From assembly GCA_024639975.1 (NCBI GenBank), contig JAHEFX010000010.1, forward strand, positions 1 to 41,909: 41,909 bases of DNA, given 5' to 3'. Of the stretch, positions 38,583-41,909 are shown piece by piece. Within the stretch, counting starts at the first letter, position 1; the number at the start of each line of letters is the position of its first letter. The notes under the pieces are model-generated. The model did no database searches and had not been told where the DNA came from. It worked only from the letters and a program-made list of their open reading frames with translations. A program made the translations under genes and the position numbers. The stretch is from a bacterium. Lineage in GTDB: Bacteria; Actinomycetota; Acidimicrobiia; Spongiisociales; JAENVV01.

Positions 38583-39290
38583 GTGCTTCCCAAGATCCTC
38601 ACCACCATCGGTGTCGTGCTGCTCCTGGCCTCTGCGGTGTTCTGGCTGAGGAGCCGTCCCGTCGAGAAGGGCGACCTCGACCAGGCCGTCTCGGCGACGA
38701 CGGTGCCCGCGGTCGATATCCCAACGGAATCGACAATGCCTGAGCCCGTGGAGCCTGACGAGCCGTCGATCGCCGACCTCATCCGGGTTGTCGATGCCCC
38801 CGACGAGGTGGTGCCGGAGCCCCCGGTTGCCGTGCGGATCGGCGGCATCGAGGTCGAGGCGCCCGTGGTCCCCGTCGGAGTGGAGCCAGACGGGCAGATG
38901 GAGATCCCCCGGGATGTGGACGAGATCGGCTGGTACAGCTTCGGGCCCAGCCCCGGCCAGCAGGGATCGGCAGTCCTTGCCGGTCACGTGAGCGGCTCAG
39001 GGCAGGGAAGAGGTGCCTTCTACGACATCAAGCGATTGACGGTCGGGGATCCCGTCGAGGTGGATCACGCGGACGGTTCGACCAGTGAGTACGTGGTCGT
39101 GGCCGTCCAGACCATCGACAAGGGCGAGCTGCCCACCGACGAGATCTTCCGGCGAGACGGCGGTCCCATCCTCACCCTCATCACCTGCGGGGGCTCGTTC
39201 TCCCGCTCCCTCAACTCCTACGACTCGAATGTGGTCGCCGTGGCCGTCCCGATCGAAGCCGCTTCGGAGACCGACGCCGACTCCCAGTAG
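38583..39290 (+). CDS. Class F-like sortase
   Basis: GTG at 38583 gives 235 residues with an N-terminal membrane anchor (about 5-25) and an acidic Pro-rich linker to about residue 75. A sortase barrel follows. Catalytic residues visible are H135 (LAGHVSG) and C202 (TLITCGGSF), with R208 the likely Arg. The domain order and the AGHVSG and ITCGG motifs match the class E/F sortases of actinobacteria. The enzyme would cleave a sorting signal of an exported protein and join it to the cell wall. The DUF4397 protein just upstream is the obvious substrate. AGGAG lies about 12 bases before the GTG, a long spacing. Confidence 0.87.
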   Translation: MLPKILTTIGVVLLLASAVFWLRSRPVEKGDLDQAVSATTVPAVDIPTESTMPEPVEPDEPSIADLIRVVDAPDEVVPEPPVAVRIGGIEVEAPVVPVGVEPDGQMEIPRDVDEIGWYSFGPSPGQQGSAVLAGHVSGSGQGRGAFYDIKRLTVGDPVEVDHADGSTSEYVVVAVQTIDKGELPTDEIFRRDGGPILTLITCGGSFSRSLNSYDSNVVAVAVPIEAASETDADSQ

Positions 39291-39314
39291 GGCTTGGTCG
39301 ACCACCACCCCCCT

Positions 39315-39338
39315 CCCACCCGGCCGACGCCGGGCGGG
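39315..39338. terminator. Hairpin between convergent sortase and thiolase genes
   Basis: CCCGGC (39319-39324) and GCCGGG (39329-39334) form a 6-bp stem, extended by CCC/GGG across one mismatch. It lies in the 110-base gap between two convergent stops and could serve both. Confidence 0.5.
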
Positions 39339-39400
39339 TTCCATTCCCCCGTACGGGAGGATTCTTCGTGGGTCGTCCGCTGGTCGTTCGTGTCGGTGGC

Positions 39401-40585
39401 CTAGGCCACCTCGAAGAGGCCGGCGGCGCCCTGTCCACCGCCGACGCACATGGTCACGACCACGTACTTGGCGCCGCGGCGCTTGCCCTCCAGGAGGATG
39501 TGCCCGACCTGGCGGGCCCCGGTCATGCCGTAGGGATGGCCGATCGAGATCGCCCCACCGTTGACGTTGTAGATCTCGTTGTCGATCCCGAGTTGGTCCC
39601 GGCAGTAGAGCGTCTGGACGGCAAACGCCTCGTTCAGCTCCCAGAGGTCGATGTCGTCGACGGTGAGCCCGTTCCGCTCGAGGAGCTTCGGGACGGCCAC
39701 GACCGGCCCGATCCCCATCTCGTCGGGGTCCACGCCGGCCACAGCCATCCCGCGGTAGTAGCCGAGGGGGTCGAGGTCGCGACGCTCGGCCTCGCCGGCT
39801 TCCATCACGACCACGGCTGCAGCGCCATCGGAAAGCTGGGATGCGTTCCCTGCCGTCACGTTCTTCCCCGGTCCGCGGACCGGCATGAGCCCCTGCAGCC
39901 CCTCGAGCGTCGTTCCCGGTCGATTGCCCTCGTCCAGGGAGAGGGTCACCTCTTCGGTCGAGGTCTCGCCGGTCTCGCGGTCCTTCACCACCTTCGTCGC
40001 AGTCACCTCGATGATCTCGTCGTCGAACCTCCCGGCCTCCTGGGCGGCGGCGGTTCGCTGCTGTGACTGGAAGGCGTACTCGTCGCACACGTCACGGTCG
40101 ATCCCGTATCGCTCGGCAACGACCTCGGCCGTGTCGATCATCGGCATGTAGGCAGCCGGGTGCATCCCGACCAGCTCCATGTCCATGGCTCGATGCATGT
40201 TCATGTGCTCGTTCTGGACGAGGGAGATGCTCTCGACGCCACCGGCCACCTGTGGGCCGGCGCCGTCGACGATGACCTGCTTGGCGGCGGTGGCGACGGC
40301 CATGAGCCCCGAGGAACACTGCCGATCCATCGACATACCCGCCACGGACGATGGCAGCCCGGAGCGGAGGGCTGCCATCCTCCCGATGTTGTTCCACTGG
40401 CTTCCCTGCTGGAGGGCGGACCCGAGGAGGACGTCGTCGATCTCGTCTCCCTCCAGGCCGGCGCGCTCGACCGCCGCGGCGATCGCCTTCGAGGCCAATG
40501 TCGGCGACTCGGTGTCGTTGAAGATGCCCCGGTACGCCTTGCCGATCGGCGTGCGGGCCGTCGAAACGATGACGGCTTCTCTCAT
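39401..40585 (-). CDS. Thiolase (acetyl-CoA acyltransferase)
   Basis: This 394-residue thiolase-fold enzyme has the nucleophile C90 in [10 protein letters not shown], the ELNEAFAVQ loop, the catalytic His in [14 protein letters not shown] and the second Cys in [10 protein letters not shown]. It cleaves 3-ketoacyl-CoA with CoA to acetyl-CoA and a shortened acyl-CoA, or runs in reverse. ATG 40585 is two bases after the TGA of the SDR gene, so the pair is co-translated. Together with the SDR and the acyl-CoA synthetase upstream it suggests beta-oxidation or steroid side-chain degradation; which acyl chain is used is open. Confidence 0.92.
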   Translation of the reverse strand: MREAVIVSTARTPIGKAYRGIFNDTESPTLASKAIAAAVERAGLEGDEIDDVLLGSALQQGSQWNNIGRMAALRSGLPSSVAGMSMDRQCSSGLMAVATAAKQVIVDGAGPQVAGGVESISLVQNEHMNMHRAMDMELVGMHPAAYMPMIDTAEVVAERYGIDRDVCDEYAFQSQQRTAAAQEAGRFDDEIIEVTATKVVKDRETGETSTEEVTLSLDEGNRPGTTLEGLQGLMPVRGPGKNVTAGNASQLSDGAAAVVVMEAGEAERRDLDPLGYYRGMAVAGVDPDEMGIGPVVAVPKLLERNGLTVDDIDLWELNEAFAVQTLYCRDQLGIDNEIYNVNGGAISIGHPYGMTGARQVGHILLEGKRRGAKYVVVTMCVGGGQGAAGLFEVA

Positions 40586-40586
40586 G

Positions 40587-41504
40587 TCATTCCTCCTGGC
40601 CGCGGCGTGCCGCGGCCTTCGTCACGAACTTGGTGGTCTGTTCGAACCCGGCTCCGGGCTCGGACAAGCCTTCGAGGCTGAGTAGCTCCTCGGCCCGCAC
40701 CGAGACGGCCTCCGGGGAGAGCTCGTCCGGGAGTAGGGCGAATCCGGGCGTCTCGGCCACGACCGATCGGGCGAACGCGCCGGCCCCGGCGCCGAGGATC
40801 AGGCGACTCGGCGCTTCGTCGGACACCAACCACAGCAATCCGGTGGACACCGACTCGGGGGAGAGGAGCGCGAAGGCGTCCTCGGGAATGAGACCCTCGG
40901 TCATGCGGGTTCCTGCGGCAGGGGCGAGGGCGTTGACCCTGATGTCGTACTTGCGTCCTTCGAGGTGGAGCGTGTGCATCAGGCCGACGACGCCGAGCTT
41001 CGCCGCTCCGTAGTTGGCCTGACCGAAGTTGCCGTAGAGGCCGGACGAGGAGCTGGTGACGACGATCCTGCCGTACGCCTGCTCCTTCATGAGGTCCCAC
41101 ACGGCCTTCGTGGCGATGAATGTCCCACGCAGGTGGACGTCGATGACGGCGTCGAAGTCCGCGAGGGTCATGTTCGAGAACGAGCGATCGCGCAGGATCC
41201 CGGCGTTGTTCACCAGGATGTCGACCCGGCCCCAGCGCTCCACGGCCTTGGCGACCATCGCTGCCATGGCCTCCGGATCGGTGACCGAGGCACCATCGGC
41301 AAGAGCCTCCCCGCCTGCGGCCTCGATCTCGTCCACCACGGCTTGGGCCGGACCGACGCTGCCGCCTTCGCCGGTCACGTCGCCGCCGAGGTCATTCACG
41401 ACCACGCGGCAACCCCGCTCGGCGAGGGCGAGGGCGTGGGTGCGTCCCAGGCCGCCTCCGGCTCCGGTGACGATGGCTACGCGGTCGTCGAACGTGATGG
41501 GCAT
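40587..41504 (-). CDS. SDR-family dehydrogenase, (3R)-hydroxyacyl-CoA dehydrogenase-like
   Basis: This 305-residue short-chain dehydrogenase has the NAD-binding loop [19 protein letters not shown], the VNDLGG strand and the NNAG motif. The catalytic Ser, Tyr and Lys lie in [19 protein letters not shown]. The VVVNDLGG and [14 protein letters not shown] pattern and a C-terminal extension of about 70 residues resemble the dehydrogenase part of multifunctional enzyme 2 (HSD17B4-like) and related bacterial enzymes acting on 3-hydroxyacyl-CoA. ATG 41504 has GGAGGAG just upstream, at short spacing. It is followed after one base by the thiolase gene, which would take its product. Confidence 0.88.
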   Translation of the reverse strand: MPITFDDRVAIVTGAGGGLGRTHALALAERGCRVVVNDLGGDVTGEGGSVGPAQAVVDEIEAAGGEALADGASVTDPEAMAAMVAKAVERWGRVDILVNNAGILRDRSFSNMTLADFDAVIDVHLRGTFIATKAVWDLMKEQAYGRIVVTSSSSGLYGNFGQANYGAAKLGVVGLMHTLHLEGRKYDIRVNALAPAAGTRMTEGLIPEDAFALLSPESVSTGLLWLVSDEAPSRLILGAGAGAFARSVVAETPGFALLPDELSPEAVSVRAEELLSLEGLSEPGAGFEQTTKFVTKAAARRGQEE

Positions 41505-41561
41505 GCTCCTCCGGGCATCTGGCGCGGCGAGCCTACCGCCGACCCGTGAACGTCCAGCGGG

Positions 41562-41578
41562 CCCCCCGAGAAGGGGGG
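41562..41578 (-). terminator. C6/G6 hairpin after the acyl-CoA synthetase gene
   Basis: CCCCCC (41562-41567) and GGGGGG (41573-41578) pair across GAGAA. It lies 30 bases past the synthetase stop (minus strand) and before the SDR gene, so it likely separates the two transcripts. Confidence 0.5.
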
Positions 41579-41607
41579 AAACCTGCTGGTCGGGCGCCGG
41601 TACCGAC

Positions 41608-41909
41608 TCAGCGTCGGAGCCGGCGAACCGGCATGTCCGGGGCGACCGCCGGGGGGCTGAGTCGACAGCGGGCGTCGACGATCGAGATCCCATCCGCCCT
41701 GGCGATGACCGGGTTCATGTCCAGCTCCGCGACCTCGGGCACGAGGTCGGCCAGTGCCGAGATCCGCAACAGCAGCTCCTCGAGAGCCGCCGTGTCGGTC
41801 GGGTCCGAGCCGCGATAGCCGGACAGGAGGTCGGATGACTTCGGCGTGCGGACCATCTCGGCCGCATCGACATCGGTGATCGGCACGATCCGATAGGCCG
41901 TGTCCTTGA
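41608..41909 (-). CDS. C-terminal end of an NDP-forming acyl-CoA synthetase (ATP-grasp), partial
   Basis: The frame is open to the window edge, so only the last 100 residues are present and the start lies outside. The sequence KDTAYRIVPITDVDAAEM followed by a DLLSGYRG block is typical of the ATP-grasp beta part of acetyl/acyl-CoA synthetase (ADP/NDP-forming) and Pat-like fusion proteins. The ELDMNPVIARADGISIVDAR end is the usual C-terminal nucleotide and metal-binding strand pair. These enzymes interconvert acyl-CoA and acyl acid with a nucleotide. It lies upstream of the SDR and thiolase genes on the same strand, separated by a hairpin. Confidence 0.87.
   Translation of the reverse strand, partial: KDTAYRIVPITDVDAAEMVRTPKSSDLLSGYRGSDPTDTAALEELLLRISALADLVPEVAELDMNPVIARADGISIVDARCRLSPPAVAPDMPVRRLRR

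Noticed and set aside
1-41909. tRNA, rRNA, CRISPR arrays, transposases, integrases or phage genes
   Set aside because: No cloverleaf-like sequence, spaced repeat array or mobile-element protein was noticed on either strand; composition looks even except for the AT-rich patch at 37525-37564.

Overview
The window is about 41.9 kb of high-GC DNA with tightly packed genes, many joined by 4-base ATGA or GTGA overlaps. Lipoproteins with Thr-rich linkers, a NarL regulator, a class F-like sortase beside a DUF4397 protein and several TANNNT boxes 6 nt before start codons (leaderless promoters) suggest an actinobacterium. Acidimicrobiia or a relative is my guess; it is inferred from gene content, with no rRNA or other marker present. 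I see no tRNA, rRNA, CRISPR array, insertion sequence or prophage gene, and no gene-free stretch longer than 300 bases.

Layout. (1) 1-785 is the end of an unknown membrane protein on the + strand. It is followed by a short candidate ncRNA (about 818-922) with its own TTGACA promoter and a strong hairpin. (2) 921-11224 lies on the minus strand: an SDR-like protein and XRE-cupin regulator; a UMF1/Atg22-type transporter; a CoA-disulfide-reductase-like flavoprotein, an SNase-LTD lipoprotein and an unknown protein; an aspartate aminotransferase; and a zinc-type dehydrogenase, second UMF1 transporter and diacylglycerol-kinase-like protein. (3) 11366-21020 on the + strand is a catabolic and transport operon: a beta-hydroxyacid dehydrogenase, a bicupin, an amidohydrolase, a CUT2-type ABC importer (permease, lipoprotein binding protein, double ATPase), and finally a single 822-residue polypeptide that fuses the second permease to a second amidohydrolase. 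(4) 21026-26897 is a small LacI regulon: E1alpha, E1beta and lhgO on the minus strand, lacI itself, and a divergent M24 protein. Two near-identical operators each overlap a TTGCA(A/T)-17-TAGGGT promoter. (5) 26944-29560 holds a DUF1990 protein and a glucose/sorbosone-dehydrogenase-like lipoprotein read from one symmetric -10 box, and an orphan NarL regulator. (6) 29629-36770 is a repair operon, nurA-herA-sbcD-sbcC, followed by a cobalamin-binding HTH regulator with the CarH W-x9-E-H signature. (7) 36947-39290 is an ECF sigma factor divergent from a DUF4397 surface protein and a sortase. (8) 39401-41909 on the minus strand is fatty-acid or steroid-type metabolism: a thiolase, an SDR dehydrogenase and the end of an NDP-forming acyl-CoA synthetase.

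How the parts fit. Block 3 looks like a self-contained uptake and hydrolysis system in which one hydrolase is physically tethered to the import channel. Block 4 may process downstream carbon (2-hydroxy or 2-oxo acids). The substrate cannot be read from sequence alone; the paired amidohydrolases and an ATPase second domain resembling nucleoside importers point to a nitrogenous compound. The strongest candidate for something undescribed is the permease-amidohydrolase fusion at 18552-21020.
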